Shown piece by piece: positions 48,928 through 62,339 of a stretch of 64,000 nucleotides of DNA (its first letter is position 1; each line of letters starts with the position of its first letter). The DNA comes from Epiperipatus broadwayi. Lineage: Eukaryota > Onychophora > Udeonychophora > Euonychophora > Peripatidae. The translations under genes and the position numbers were made by a program. The notes beneath the pieces were generated by a model. That model had not been told where the DNA came from. It made no database searches and saw nothing but the letters and a program-made list of their open reading frames with translations. The stretch covers positions 1 to 64,000 of the forward strand of contig JAQFVV010013059.1 in the NCBI GenBank assembly GCA_028023455.1, given 5' to 3'.

Positions 48928-49012
48928 ATGAAAGAGATAGTGAATGCTTACTCTGACGTTTATGTAAACAAACATACGCTTTGACGATGTTTTTGGTAAA
49001 ACGCAATCTATT

Positions 49013-49739
49013 GATTATATATATATAGTTTAATTGTACTGAATTGAGAGATCATGAATATTCAAGCATCCAAATAGAGTATTGAACAAAGCAATTCCTT
49101 TCATTTGATAACATAGATTTTTTAAAAAACTTTATTCAATTAAGAAACATTCCTGGCATCTTTGACTCCGAAATCTTCCAATATTAAACCATATTAGATA
49201 GAAATAATGTATGTTTCTTTCTAATGCTTGCAGTAACTAAAGACATATTTAATCTTTATTTCTAATATTTTGTGCTATTATATATCAGCGAATTGATAAT
49301 AAAAGTAACAAACAAAACATATATATGTTTACTTTAAAGAAAATAGTAATAGGAGTATTTTTTAATGAAATTAAAGCATTTGCTATGTAAAAGTCTACAT
49401 GTATCAGCAATTGTGAGGGGTGGGTTATCAGAATACTTACATGAGATTTTCTGTTGTCTTTTAATAGTTCTATTGTATAAGTAGTTGTGCACAAGTGGCC
49501 CCTATCTTCTTAACACAACAAAATTCAATACTTTTATAATATAGAAGTTATAACAATAATGACAAATTGTATATCGGAACAGAAATTATTACCGGTAAAT
49601 TCTAAAAGAATGAAAAGGTGTAAGAATTTAGGTTGTATAGCTAAAGATTATTAGAACTAATTGGATAAATAGGAAGAAATGTATTAATTGTTACCTAATT
49701 AATTGAAATATCTTACCAAAAAGCCATTTATATTATTTT
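49013..49739. other. AT-rich spacer
   Basis: Nothing recognised. Confidence 0.45.
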
Positions 49740-51620
49740 TATGATCTATTGGATAGAAATATAATATGGATTCATCTTGAAAATACAGAAATAGATTTGG
49801 GATTGTTAAGAGTGATTAAAAATCTTAATATGGATTTTTTTAAATATCAATTAAGAGATATGGAATTTATTAAAGTTAAATTTGAAATTGTGTTGAAACA
49901 GGGATGTTTATTATCACCTTTATTATTTATTTGTGTATTGAAGATTGAGATAGATTTGTTGGAGATAGAAGTCGAAATTCTTATTGTTGAAAGCAGAAGA
50001 GTACATAATATATCACTTCTCCCCCTCTTTCTGCCCCCTTTCCTTTTTTTTTTGCAAATGGAATAAAAAGTTTTGAACTGTTGTTGAAGTGTGCAGAAAT
50101 ACAAATATATATATAAATATTAAATTCAGTGAAAAAATTCTAAGATTTTGATAATTAATAGAAAAAATAAAGTTGAAGATAAAAATGGGGAATATTTGTC
50201 CTGAAGAAGTAGAGGAGTATAGATATTTAGATACTTTGTTGAATGGAGGTAGAAATTGTATGGATGGTTGGAAATTAGAACTGAGACCAAAAAAAAAAAA
50301 AAAAAGTAAAATGAAAATTATTTTTTCTTATATTTATGCCACCTAGTGCCAACTTTACTAATCACTAGATGTTAGATGGTAGTGCTTAATAAATATACAT
50401 ATCCAGGATTGTCTTCTTCAAGATTCCCAGACTAATTTCTTCACAGATGAAAGCCAGATGTTAAAAACTTGTCTGGAAATACTGGATAGGATAGCACTGG
50501 ATGTGGATTTATTAAGTACTACCATCTGACATTTATTGATTTATATATTTTACTACCAAAGCACAAATGTGGATGAGCAACATTGAGGAAATTGATGGTG
50601 TATAAGGCAGAAGAGCAAGATTACTTATTTAGCTTAATGGAAGATACGAAATGCAAATAATTCAGATTTAAATGTGGTAAAAAAATGATGCTGATCAGCA
50701 TTGTATAAGTTGGGATCACATGATGTTTGTTTGGTTTTAAAATAATCTGAGATGATTTTTATAATGAGTTACAAAGAATCATTTTAAAATTGATGGTGGT
50801 ATCTAATTTAACACTAGGATATGAGATACTTTCTTTGGCCACGAAACTAAAAAGTTTTAGCTATAATTCAAAAAGAAATAGGTAGTTATGATTCAGGCAT
50901 GAGTTGTGACATTCAATAAGTGGAATTTACTGTTAATAAATAAAATTGAAAGCAAATCAAAATTGTTTGTAATATTATAATTTTAAATGGAAATAAGTTA
51001 ATAAAACAGTATATAATAGGTTTATGTGGAGTTCATAACATATCTAATAGGCTAAAGCCATATACAAAATTAAATGACAATTTATTTCTAAGTACTTTTA
51101 TTTTTAAAAAAGAAATTTATTATAGAGTATAATTGTGAAGATGGAAAAAGAGAACAGATAAGTTGATTAGAGAAAAAGATAGAGATATAGAAAATGAATA
51201 AAAATAGCTTAAAGTTATGTAAAATAAAAAAAATACATGAAATATGAATGGATGTATGATAATTTTAAAAGATTATTATTAACTGGATTAAAGTAAGGAG
51301 CTTTGAATTCTAATCAAATGAGGCACAAATGGGATAACAATTTTGAGTGTTGTTGCAATTTATGTGAAGATGGTAAGTATTGAACATATATTTATTGCAT
51401 GTAACATATTGAAAAAGATTTGGAAAAAATTGTAAGAAAAATGAAAAAAATATGGGGGTACAAAAAACGTTTAGTTCTTTATAATAGGCATAGAAATATG
51501 CAGATTGAAATTAGAAAAATACTTTTTTAAAAATTTTAAATGAAAAAAAAAAAGTGTGTCAGTATTGGGAGAATTTATTTTATGATTTTACTTTAGACAG
51601 AGATAATGGTGAAGAATATA
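49740..51620 (+). pseudogene. Degenerate LINE (reverse transcriptase and zinc knuckle)
   Basis: The plus strand shows LLRVIKNLNMDFFKYQLR, then KQGCLLSPLLF (RT motif near 49880). Near 50210 comes VEEYRYLDTLLNGG. Far downstream (near 51350) is CCNLCED, then after a frameshift EHIFIACNILKKIWK, a C-terminal zinc-knuckle pattern. The order fits a non-LTR element of the I/Jockey/CR1/L1 type; I cannot say which. Stops are frequent, and a foldback MITE sits inside. Confidence 0.6.
50374..50527. mobile_element. Foldback MITE inside LINE remnant
   Basis: Arms agatggtagtgcttaataaa… (50374-50405) and complement (50499-50527) pair imperfectly. The same arm motif occurs near 38850. It interrupts the LINE remnant and is therefore younger than it. 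Confidence 0.65.
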
Positions 51621-51787
51621 ATTATTATTTTTAAATTATATATTTTTTTATAGAATAGGAATATTTTATTGGATAAAAATCTCAAAGCATATGGCTTATG
51701 CATAGAAATGTCTGGCTTTATTTAAGTATAAGATATTTTTAATCATATCATATCAGGATATATGTTTGTTTACTCATTTATGCTGCA

Positions 51788-51985
51788 TTTATATATATAT
51801 ATATATATATATTATCATGATCATTTACAACCATTATCGATCCATTGTAGGATGAAGGTCTGTCCAAGTTCAAAACATCTCTGATCTCTAACCTCTCTTC
51901 TCCACATCACACCCCAGGATACTTCCTTATTTCATCTATCCAACTCACATGTGGTCTGCTTCTAGATCTTATATATAACTGTTTT
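51788..51985 (-). mobile_element. RTE 3'-end fragment
   Basis: After an AT run, the sequence from tcatttacaaccattatcga to ctgcttctagatctta matches the tail of the RTE element at 52812 in the same orientation. It holds only the last 50 or so codons, with several changes. Confidence 0.75.
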
Positions 51986-52604
51986 ATGTATAAAATCAAT
52001 ATTGATTGGCAAATTTACTTTTTAGGGATTATTTAATATATACATTAGAAGGTCAGTGAATATAAGAACTAAAAAAGAATAGAATTTATAATTAAATTGT
52101 TAAAAATACTTTAAGACATGATGGAAAAACAAAAATTCCAATATATAATTAAATTATTTAAAATTTCATACTGCATTTAGACTATTATGCATGAAAAATG
52201 TTATTAGGCATGTTCAGAATATTAAAATTATTGAATTAATATTGTTTTTCAAATGAATAAGTAGTTAAAACTTTTTAATCACTTATATTATTAATATTTA
52301 TTTGCCAATAACTATATAAAATTATTATTAGAAAAAATATTTGAAGATTAGAAATCACACCATAAATATTGATGAAAATGTCAATAGAAGTTATGAAATA
52401 TTGATCTGAAGTCCAACAGACTAAAGATGGTATTTTTTTATAAAAGCTAAATAAATGAAATTTTATAAACATAATACTAAAAATAAATCATAAAATACCT
52501 TCATTTATAGTTTTTTATTCCATTATATTCTGTGTTATGTGTTTTATAAGCCGTGAAATTGTTTACATTTTCATTAAAAATCATTAGACATATATATAAT
52601 AAAA
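51986..52604. other. AT-rich spacer
   Basis: Nothing recognised. Confidence 0.45.
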
Positions 52605-52772
52605 ATTACCCCAAATTCACAACTCAACCAGACTAGCCCAAAATATAAATTCTAAAACACAACCAATGGTTTCACTGGCACAAGCAGATTTCTCACACAT
52701 AAAGAACCATTGGTTGTGTTTCAGAATTTATTTTTTGGGCTAATCTGGTTGTGTTGTGAATTTGGGGCAATT
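52605..52772. mobile_element. Foldback MITE, family M5
   Basis: Arms starting attaccccaaattcacaac (52605-52671) and complement (52706-52772) pair over about 67 bases with a few mismatches. The loop is about 34 bases. Confidence 0.88.
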
Positions 52773-52811
52773 TTGAAAATTTATTGACTAGTTTAGTTTT
52801 AGGCTTTTAAT

Positions 52812-54730
52812 AATTATCATTATCATCATCAAATATTATCAATCCACTGCAGAATGAAGGTCTCTCCAAGTTCAAACCATCTTATCCAATCTTTAGCTTC
52901 TCTCCTTCACATTACCCCTGCACACTTTTTTATTTCATCCATCCATCTCATATGTGGGCTCTTTTTGATCTTCAATTCCTTGGAATCCAGTTTGAGATTT
53001 CAATTGTCCATCTAATACCATCTCTTCTAGTGAAATGTCCAGCCCAACTCTACTTCAGTCTTTTAATTTTTTGAATGAGATCAATAATACCTCTTTGTTC
53101 TCTTACCCGTATATTGCATTTTTGATTTCTTCTTGTTACTCCTAACATGCTGCTCTCTATATTTCTTTGAGTGGTCTGAAGTCTCTGTGTTGCTCTTCTA
53201 TTAAGTATTCAAGTCTCAGATCCATAAGTAAGAACTGGTAAACACATTTATTAAAAACCTTTCTTTTCAAACACATAGGCATATTTACTTTTAGTATCAA
53301 GTTATTTCTACCAAAAGCACTCCAACCAAGTTTAATTCTATGATTAATTTCATCCATTATGTTTCCATCTGTATTAATAATATTACCAAGATATTTGTAG
53401 CTGTTAACTTCTTCTAACTCATCATAATCAATCTTTATTTTCATATTTTGAAAAAATCCATTGAAAATTACTTTAGTCTTTTTAACATTTATTTTTAGTC
53501 CTACTTTCCTACTTTCATCTGATAACCTGCAACATTTCCTGCAGCTCTAAAGCATTATTTGCAAAAACAACTACATCATTTTCAAAATCTAAATGACTTA
53601 AATAATCTCCATTTATTTCCCATTTTAATCCACAAAACACTTCTTGCAACACTACTGTAAAAAGTTTTGGAGATATGGAGTCACCCTGTCTTACACTCTT
53701 TTCAATGTTGACTTTCTAGTATCGTTATATAATCTAATTGTTGCTGTTGCATTTTTATAAATATTTTTTAAAATATGACAATATCCTGGATCTATACCTT
53801 GATGATCCAATGCTTTAATCACTGAAGAAATATTTATAGAATCAAATGCCTTTTCATAATCTACAAATCCAAAGCATAATGGCTCATATTTATTTGTCCT
53901 TTCTATAATTTCTCTCAATACCTGAATATAATCTACTGTACTAAACCACTTTTAAATCCAGCTTGTTCTCTTGGTTGGTGGAAATCCAATGTTCTTTATA
54001 GACGAGTTGTAATTATCTTGGTAAAAATTTTGTACAAAACTGATAAAAGGATGATAGGTCTGCAATTTTTAATATCTTCTTTATCACCTTTTTTAAATAT
54101 TAATATTAATACTGCATTCTTCCAGTCATCTGGTACATCTTTATCATTTAGACATTTGGTATATAACTTTGCTAAAAAATTTCTATTTCTTCACCTGCTT
54201 CTTTTAATGTATCAATTATAATTCCATCATTACCTGGAGCCTTTCATTTCTTCATAAATTTAATTGTATGTGTCACTTCTTCATTTAAAATTCTGGGCAA
54301 TTTGGAAGATATAATAGATATAGGAGGTACTTATTCTTTATTACTATATAATTCTTGATAGAAATCTTTTATCCATTTCATGATGCCATCTCTCTTTTTA
54401 GTAACAGTTCCATCTTTTTTCCTTATTGCAGATATAAATTTCCTACCAATACCAAAATGTTTTACACTCTTGAGGCTTTTATTCTCTTCTACAGCTTTTC
54501 TTGCTAGTACACAGTTATACTTTCTTATATCATTTTCAACTCTTTTCTGCACCATTTTATAAAATTTGAGGTATTCAATACTTTTTGATGCATCATTTTT
54601 ATATATCTTTATATTTCTTCTTTTCTTCACAAATTCTCTAGTCTCAGTAGAAATTTTATTAGTCAATTGCTTTGTTGCAGTTTTTAAGTTTATTATATCA
54701 ATGATGAAATCTGAAACTCTGTTATCTGTA
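52812..54730 (-). mobile_element. RTE-like LINE, 5'-truncated
   Basis: This is the longest RTE copy here. The minus strand gives a linker (TREFVKKRRNIKIYKND, 54.6 kb), then FGFVDYEKAFDSINISSV (RT, near 53880), then YKYLGNIINTDGNIMDEIN and CLKRKVFNKCVYQFL (near 53350). The WAGH…ILNW…RWMDEI tail and a cat/atc simple tail end at about 52812. The VDYEKAFDS and YKYLG…INRRI patterns are hallmarks of RTE-type elements. The apurinic endonuclease is missing and frames shift several times. The other RTE tails in the window match its 3' end. Confidence 0.85.
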
Positions 54731-54754
54731 AATCAGAGAATACATTATCAATAT

Positions 54755-55155
54755 ATTTTTTATCTTTCAAATTCTTTTAACATTTTTAAAAGTTTTAACT
54801 GTAAATTAGATCTTAGCATTGTTCAATTGAACTTCTTATAATCAACTGAGAATGTGTTAGTCAAATTCATTCTTTGCGTATATAAAAACAATTCAACCAT
54901 TAGCAAAAAAAAAAAAAGTCAACAGTAATTCCATACAAAAAATAATAAATTTGAATTGCTTACTGTGATTAGTTTAAATATAGATAATAATTTATTAATA
55001 TATTTTTATTTTCCAAATCCTTTTAACATTCTTAAAAGTTTTAACTGTAAATTAGATCTTAGCATTGTTTGAACTTCCTATAATCAAACAAGATGCATTA
55101 CTCAAATTCATTTTTTGTGTACATAAAAACAATTCAACTGTTGGTAAAAAAATTG
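54755..55155. repeat. Direct imperfect duplication about 240 bp apart
   Basis: Blocks at about 54755-54910 and 54995-55155 share ttttaacattnttaaaagttttaac, attagatcttagcattgtt and acaattcaac. It looks like an old tandem duplication next to the LINE's truncated end. Confidence 0.75.
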
Positions 55156-55256
55156 AAAGTGAATTTTTAAAATTGAATTTTAATTAAAGCTTTTCAAAGT
55201 TTTAATGAATTTTCTATGGAAGCACTCATTCCATTCAATACATGGATGCTTCTTCC

Positions 55257-55260
<4 letters not shown>

Positions 55261-55291
<31 letters not shown>

Positions 55292-55300
55292 TATCAATAT

Positions 55301-55362
<62 letters not shown>
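55261..55362. repeat. AT dinucleotide microsatellite
   Basis: Two AT runs separated by a short catatcaatatt stretch. Confidence 0.95.
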
Positions 55363-55366
<4 letters not shown>

Positions 55367-55924
55367 AAATAAAAAATAGAAATGAGATCATATCCATATA
55401 AACAGAAATCCTTTGATGTTACCAAGAAATTATCAATTGCTACTAATTGACAATTCCTGAGGCTAAACCAGTTTTCTCATTAATCTATCATAACTTTTAT
55501 TTTGGTTGTTTTTCTTTGAAGGTAATTTAAGCTTATAACTCCTGTATTGGTTTTCCTGGTTGCAGAGAGGCAGCATATTGAAGTTAAAAAAAAACATAAG
55601 AAGGCCTAGCATAACATAGAGATAAAAATGAGTTTAATGTGATTTTAGAGAACAATATTAAGCATATGAAAGATAGAAATACAAAATATATTAAAAATAA
55701 CTCAAAAAGTCAAAAACGTGAAAATTAAATTAATTAAACACATAATTTTGGGCAATATTCAAAGTTTTTGTAATGGATTATAACATCCTAGAAACATTAG
55801 TCATGGCAATGATTAAAACAAGAACTACTAATAACTAAAAGAGATTTTCTTAATAAAATTATTACATGTATAAATGTGAAATAAAGTTAATGTAATAAAC
55901 CAATAATTATAGTATCATGTAGCT
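55363..55924. other. AT-rich spacer
   Basis: Nothing recognised. Confidence 0.45.
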
Positions 55925-56480
55925 TTAGTTTTTATCAGTTTCATCTTATCTTTTCTATATTATAACTACCAACAAATGCAGAAATTATACCAGCCTCTTT
56001 CATTATGTATGTATTTCATGAATAATATTCACAAGTCAGTTGAGTTAGAGTATGAAGCACCTGAATATTCATGCCTGTGTTTTTGAATTAATATTTTTCT
56101 ATTCAGCACTATGGAACATCTTTGAATAGTCATAGCACTGCAAAGATTTTTTCAAGTTTTGTTTTTTTATTAATGCATCTCTTATCTCAACTCTGTCATA
56201 TCCCAAACATCACCAGCACACCACACTCTCTTACAATGCATGCATTTTGTGAATAAATTTTTTCATCGGGTAAATTAGTAGTATAAAACATATGAATCTC
56301 CATGTCCATGTTAACAGTTCAATATTTTTCCATTCATCAACCTTATTTGGTTTCTATTAACTTTTAATAACTTGTGAAAGGAGGAATGGTTATTGCACTC
56401 TTGAGACATTTTTCAAGTTTTTTTATTTTTCTAAATGCTTCCCTCATATCAGTTTTATTATATTACAACCACATCCTAGA
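55925..56480. repeat. Imperfect tandem repeat, unit about 250-260 bp
   Basis: About 2.2 units are visible. Landmarks recur in order: ttatcagttt/ttatctcaac/catatcagtt, then tgaataat-attc/tgaataaattttttc, gtatgaagcacctgaat/gtataaaacatatgaat, aatatttttc-attca, and a closing tttttcaagtttt. It is a decayed satellite or old duplication with no ribozyme motif. Confidence 0.65.
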
Positions 56481-57299
56481 ATAGATCAATCATTATAATG
56501 GATATGCCACAAGTTTGTCTCCAGGTAAAATTGTTAATTAAGAATGACTGATGATTTACCTTAAGTGTGATTGTTTTGGTCTTCAGGTAACTGCATGTTT
56601 AACATATAGAGTTTTACAATGTTGCCATTTTAGTAATCAAGAATTTATATATACTAATTTTCATGGAAAAGTTATTTTCTAATATTTAATAGGTCCATGA
56701 TGATAAAAAAGAAGAAAAAAACCTAAAAATGTTTAAAATAATATATGAAAACTATTGCAATATGAAAAACAAAATCAGACAGTGTCTGAAAAATATGGTT
56801 TAAAAGGATAAAGTTATGAGTGTTCAGTAAATGATATTAATTATATAGTAAATGAATTATTAGATGGTATTGTAGCAAGACTTATTAAAATCAATTTCAA
56901 ATTTTGAAGAATTCTAAACTTGAGATTGGAAAAGCACTGTTTTCAGTGAATGACGAAGTCTGAAATTTAGTTTTTGGGTTACTATTTATCATATTAAACA
57001 CCCATAGTTGTTTATTATATATAAATACTTGATGCATAAGGGTCTTTGCATCCACTTGATTTCATAATTTTGTAAAACTTCAAAGATTTTTGCTAATTAC
57101 AAAAAAAACTTATGATTTTTTTTATCCAGATAGCTGGCCATGACATATCTAGATAACTACTCAATATTCATCTGGGATTAAAGATGTCATATTAATTTGG
57201 AGAAGTAAGATAAATTTAGATTCACTGATAGGAAAAACAAAATATTTTAAAATATGATATGAATTTTAAATAATAATCATTTTATATTAAATATTAAAT
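56481..57299. other. AT-rich spacer
   Basis: Nothing recognised. Confidence 0.45.
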
Positions 57300-57632
57300 T
57301 TAGTAAAAAAATGAGATTAAAAATGAATTACATGGGTGAGAGAAGACATGCTGGCATCTTAGATAGAATTAAGATACTGAAGTGGAGTTGGGTTGGACAT
57401 ATTGCTAGAAAATATGATAATAGATAAACAGTTGAGATCTTAAACTGGATTTCAAGAGATCATAAAAGTCCTAGAAATAGACCACTTAGGAGATGGATGG
57501 ATGAAATAAGGAAGTGTGCTGGAGTGATAAATAGAAGAGAGGCTAGAGTTTGGAGAAGGTGGATTGGACTTGGAGAAATTTTCATCCTGCAATGGATTGA
57601 TAATGGTTGAAAATGGCGATGATGATGAGATG
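57300..57632 (+). mobile_element. RTE 3'-end fragment, plus strand
   Basis: The plus strand encodes KWSWVGHIARKYDN, then ILNWISRDHKSPRNRPLRRW, WMDEIRKCAGV and LGEIFILQWIDNG, followed by ggcgatgatgatgag as tail. It is the only clear RTE tail in this orientation. One stop breaks it after KYDNR. Confidence 0.85.
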
Positions 57633-58268
57633 GCTTTCATTACGAGTTGAGGAGAGCTCATGCTTTTACTGACTTTGAATTTATAATATATTTTATCTTT
57701 ATTTTAATGTAATAGATATGTGAAGTTTTTGTATTATAAGGTTTTTAATTAGGAAACAATACTATTTTTATGAGTATTTTTACGATTATTATTATTTCTG
57801 TATTACAATAGGATCTTAAATATATCACTAATATTATTTGTTGACCATAGCACTATATTTTAAAAAGTTTTTCTTTTGATGTAGTTGTGAATAAGGGCAC
57901 TCAAATTATTTTACATTCAAAAACTCAATTAGTAGAGTCAGAGCAACCTCATTTTTATAGATGTTATAAAAAGTTTCATTTCACATGAAAAGAAAAAGAT
58001 TTCTATTGTGAACTGAAAATGATCTTCTGTTTATCAGAAGACTATTTTAAAAATGTGACAGCTGCCTTCTACCAAATCTGAATTTAATAAACAAAAATGA
58101 CGCATTTCTATACTTGTATTCAAACCTGGATTATTGCCCAAGAGCTCAGTATGTGATTTCAAATCACAACTTCAAGTGTGGATGTTTATTTTTACTTATC
58201 CATTTAAACAATTATAAATGATATTGTTTAGCAAAAGTTTTGCCTACTTCATTTAATTATATGATCTT
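57633..58268. other. AT-rich spacer
   Basis: A B-box-like attcaaacctgg near 58130 is the only tRNA-like hint, too weak to call. Confidence 0.4.
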
Positions 58269-58513
58269 ATTAAAAGCAGTAGCGTCTCTAAGATCGGTCA
58301 ATCGGACGCATTCCCGGGGTCCTGATCACTAGTTAACCAATACACCGCTACCTTATTTTTAATCAATTATATTGCTATTTAGATAAGAATAAATGTTGTA
58401 TATGTTCCTTTCTTGTATTAAAAATTAAAGATGTTAATTATTTATTTACTGGGGGCCTCATTCCATATTTGTGCCCGGGGCCTCAAAATTCAAAGGGCGG
58501 CGCTGATTAAAAG
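58269..58513. mobile_element. hAT-type MITE with perfect 8-bp target duplication
   Basis: The element is 58277-58505. It begins CAGTAGCGTCTCTAAG and ends in the complement of CAGCGCCGCCC, imperfect terminal inverted repeats of the CAGnnnCG kind seen in hAT transposons. It is flanked on both sides by attaaaag (58269-58276 and 58506-58513). An exact 8-bp duplication is the hAT signature. Its ends are GC-rich (cccggggtcc, gggggcctc, gcccggggcctc) in an AT-rich region. At 229 bp it needs a transposase from elsewhere. Confidence 0.9.
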
Positions 58514-61500
58514 CAAAGGACAAACGTAATATCTATAAATGGTAGGAGTTTCTCAAAAGTGTTCTAATCAGTTAAACAAAAACGATAAAGATTGGAAATA
58601 TTTAGCTGCTTTTTAAAAATAATATATATATACAGTGTGATAGGAAAAAAGTGGGACGCTAGTATAGTAGCATATTTTATTGGTAGAGATATCTAGTTCA
58701 ATATATAACTATATTAATGTGGCAGGTTTATATTGAATAAACATTGCACATACTACAATGATTATGACAGAGTAGTTTTGCAATGAAAGACATCTGATAA
58801 TAAAAACATTTAATCGTAATAGTGAACAACAATAATGCAATTGAAGACTAACGTGAATGATATTGTTTATGATCTATGATCAGTAAGAAGTAACAGTTTG
58901 AATGATTTAAAATTTCTCTATTGCTGTGTAAAAAGCATCTGAAAATCTATATCACTGATTTTTTTTTTTAAACAAAGATTTTATAAAGATGTTAAACCAT
59001 TTTAATAATGGGCAACATTGTAACAATGTTGAACCCCTCTCTTTATATATTTCAGTATGGATCATTTTTAAGGATTTGCTCTACATCACACGAACGTATA
59101 TAGACGCACACATGCATATATATATATACACACACCACCGAGAGAATATATTTAAATTATAAAAGCTGCCTTTGTTTGCATAAAACTTTTGAAATTTTTT
59201 AAAATTAGTCGTAATTTATGAGTTGATAAAACCATTCTTTGTCGTCTTTTAAATATATTTATACAAAAATGTAAATCAATTTAATAATATTTATTTTTAA
59301 AGAGGGGGGGGGGATATCTTAAACAAATATTTATTGTTAATTTTTTTTTATTAAATTTACTTTGGAAATTGCCTTCTGCTTCTGTAGGTAGACTTTATTC
59401 AAGAGACCCAATAATTTCTCTTTATAGCAATCACAAATAGTAGCATTTGTTCTATTTTATAAATGAAGCATAAGTTGTTAATTGAATTAAAGGAAATTTA
59501 AAATGATCCTTCATTATGCAATTTTAAAAATCAATACATTAACTAGCTCTACTTTTAAATAAATACAATTATAAAGAGTGAAAAAAGTCGTAAACGGGAT
59601 AAAATACCATCTGACTTTTCATGCGTTGTAATGATTGATTACTCAATTACAATCATTTTCAAGGTGCAACTACATTGATTTTTTTTTTAACAAATGAGTC
59701 TTCGGCTTGTATATGTGCTTGCTCACTGGTTATATCTTTTCTTTTCTCTCTCAAACCATTGTAACTACCAATCATAATTTTATGATGAAAATAATCACAG
59801 TATTATATATTTCAAAATCAATATCGTATTTAATAATTTTACTTGTATTTTCACTTAATAAGCCAATATATATTTTTTCTAGATAGTTATTCTATAATTA
59901 ATAGAAATAAAATTTGTATGTGACGTATATTAAATATCTGACAAAAGAAAAAAACAGATTTCTTAAAGTTTTTGGTAATGTATAGAAAGCATTCAATTAC
60001 TCTCTTAATTAATTATTTCCTTTAATCACGTTTGTTTTTAAAATAATGTGATATTTATTTAGGTTTTGTGTGTGGAGCTTTTAAATAATACAGACTTTAA
60101 AAAAAAAAAAATAAACAGCGTATTGCAAGCAATAACCTTTCTACCTATCCCTCATAACAAATAAGAAAGAAGACAGTATTCATAGGACGTACCAATTACG
60201 ACACAGAAAGGTTTTAAGTGGATTTTCAGCCTTATTCTACCTTCTATCTAATAGTAGAGAGACCCATTTACAGACCAAGGTTAGATGGTTAGCTAAATTG
60301 GCTATTGATAAGATACCTAAGCTTCTTGAAACGATTTGACTTAGCCTGAATTTGAACTCTAAACTGCAGGCATGGTAGGTAGATGCACAAGCTCTGCCCT
60401 ACAGAAGACTCTAAATATGATGCACATGTATGTAAAGTTGAAACAAGTTTTTGGGAGCACTCTTCAAATTCTTGACAAATTCTCAAAGATGAGATTTTTT
60501 TCATGGATCAGAATATTGTTCTTAAAAAACTCTTGATCCACAAACTTATTTGATATACTTTCACTATTATTTTAAAATTTGACATGTCAGCCATTGAAAC
60601 CACTACAAGTTTCGGAAGATGAAGTCTTCATCAAAATATCAGATATGCATTCTATTGATATTATTTTCTATATTTATAGATCAGCTTCTTGTTTAAATGC
60701 ATCCATTTTGCTCTGACCACAAAAAATTCTGGTCACCGAAGCTCACAATATATATTAAAATAAATATTTTCATGGGTAATAAATAAAAAAAGATGTATTA
60801 TCAAGGATTCATCCATGTGTAATAAACAGTAATATTAAACTGATATTCTGACTGCCCATACTTGCCATTATTTGGTTAAAGAATTTTTATTTTGATAAAA
60901 TATTGTAGTGATATTTCAAACAACATATGAGGTAAGATTAACAGTCCATCCATTAAAAATATATATATTTTAAAAATATTAAAAGAAACATAGAGTGTCA
61001 AAAGTGAATAAACTGATAAAACACATTAGTAGTTGTTTTGGGAAGTTAACTTAGAGTTTATCAACATGACTCTTATAAATTCTGATAGCATCTCTACATT
61101 TTTTTGATGGTATCACATTTGGATAGGATTGTATGTTAGAACAATTTGTATTATGACCAGAAACTATATCATGGAGAAAGACCACTGATGGTGATGAGTT
61201 CATTAGCATATCTCTTTTAATTTAGTATGAATAATCATTGCATCAGTGCTAGGAGAGATGAAGATGCCAATGTAGTAAAGCAGTTCACATCACCAGCACA
61301 TTATTCTATGTTATGAATATTGGTTATGATATAGAATTTTCTAATAACCAGGATTAGGCTATCCGAATGTGATATCATCAAAAAAGAATCAAAACAGGTA
61401 TCAATTTTTGTTGATACAATGTGGACTCTTACAACATATCTATGTTATTTTCCATTTGGAAAAAATCTTAAAACCCTTTAAACAAAATAAATGTTAATTT

Positions 61501-61707
61501 TATATCAAATTGTTTACCTACTGTCATCTTCTCCTATTCCACTTCATATTTAAAAGTGGGCATTCAATCATATTCTTTTACTTGCTTGCAAAGTCTTTAC
61601 AATGTTTTAAAAACTAATATTTGTTTATCCAGATGGTGATAACTGCAATCCATTGGAAATACCAATACAACAGCACTATTAATTTTACAAAGATAGATAT
61701 GAATTTG

Positions 61708-61708
<1 letters not shown>
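58514..61708. other. AT-rich DNA without recognised features
   Basis: It holds a G10 run at 59304-59313 and a weak tRNA-like stretch on the minus strand near 60330-60410 (gagttcaaattc), not strong enough to call. No gene is recognised. Confidence 0.4.

Positions 61709-61778
<70 letters not shown>
61709..61778. repeat. AT dinucleotide microsatellite
   Basis: About 70 uninterrupted bases of AT repeat. Confidence 0.97.
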
Positions 61779-61780
<2 letters not shown>

Positions 61781-62339
61781 GTGCATGGATTTAAAAACAC
61801 TTTTCATTAGATAAAAAATTTTGAAACTTGCAATTTCAAATGTTAGAGATCTTGATTAAACTATACGATCTAGGTTTAAATATAAGCTCTTAAATAAATT
61901 GTAGTGAGTGGCAGTATTACTCTCCAAAAAATTTAAAACCTTGTTTTTCAGAAAATACATATAGTATATACTAATGGGTGAAAAATTGGAAGTAGACAAG
62001 TTTAATAAGCAGACAGATCTGATGATTGAGTGAATTATTGCATGTTGTCAAAGTTGGCAATAAATCTTGATGATTATATAAATAGTAATTATATAGAGTA
62101 ACTTATCATATGTTTGATTTACAGGCTATTCAAAGGAATATTTATTATGGTAATAGTATCTATCTACCTCTTGATCAGCCCCTTACTCTTTCACCACCAA
62201 TTTTTTAATTAATTAGATCATCTCAAGATGTAAACAAAGGAGAGCAATTTGAAACTGATCATTGTGTTTCAAATGAAAATTATGATCTAATCTGATATAT
62301 TTGTTTATATTTTGTTGCCCATTGAATTCTCAAAAACCA

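Larger units (their letters stand above)
46606..49012. repeat. Inverted tandem array of 401-bp hammerhead units
   Basis: Units start at tatgaaaaac or tatgaagaac on the plus strand at 46606, 47007 and 47408 (period 401); the third breaks at about 47505. There the orientation flips, and units run as complements at about 47505-47888, 47889-48254 (with a deletion), 48255-48660 and 48661-49012. Units are close in sequence and encode nothing. Each carries a hammerhead ribozyme, on the minus strand left of the flip and on the plus strand right of it, so the two halves would be transcribed away from each other. Confidence 0.93.

Noticed and set aside
46606-49012. CRISPR array
   Set aside because: The repeats are about 401 bp, without spacers, in eukaryotic DNA with ribozyme folds.
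60320-60420. tRNA-derived SINE on the minus strand
   Set aside because: Only a B-box-like gagttcaaattc is visible. No second copy or target duplication supports it.
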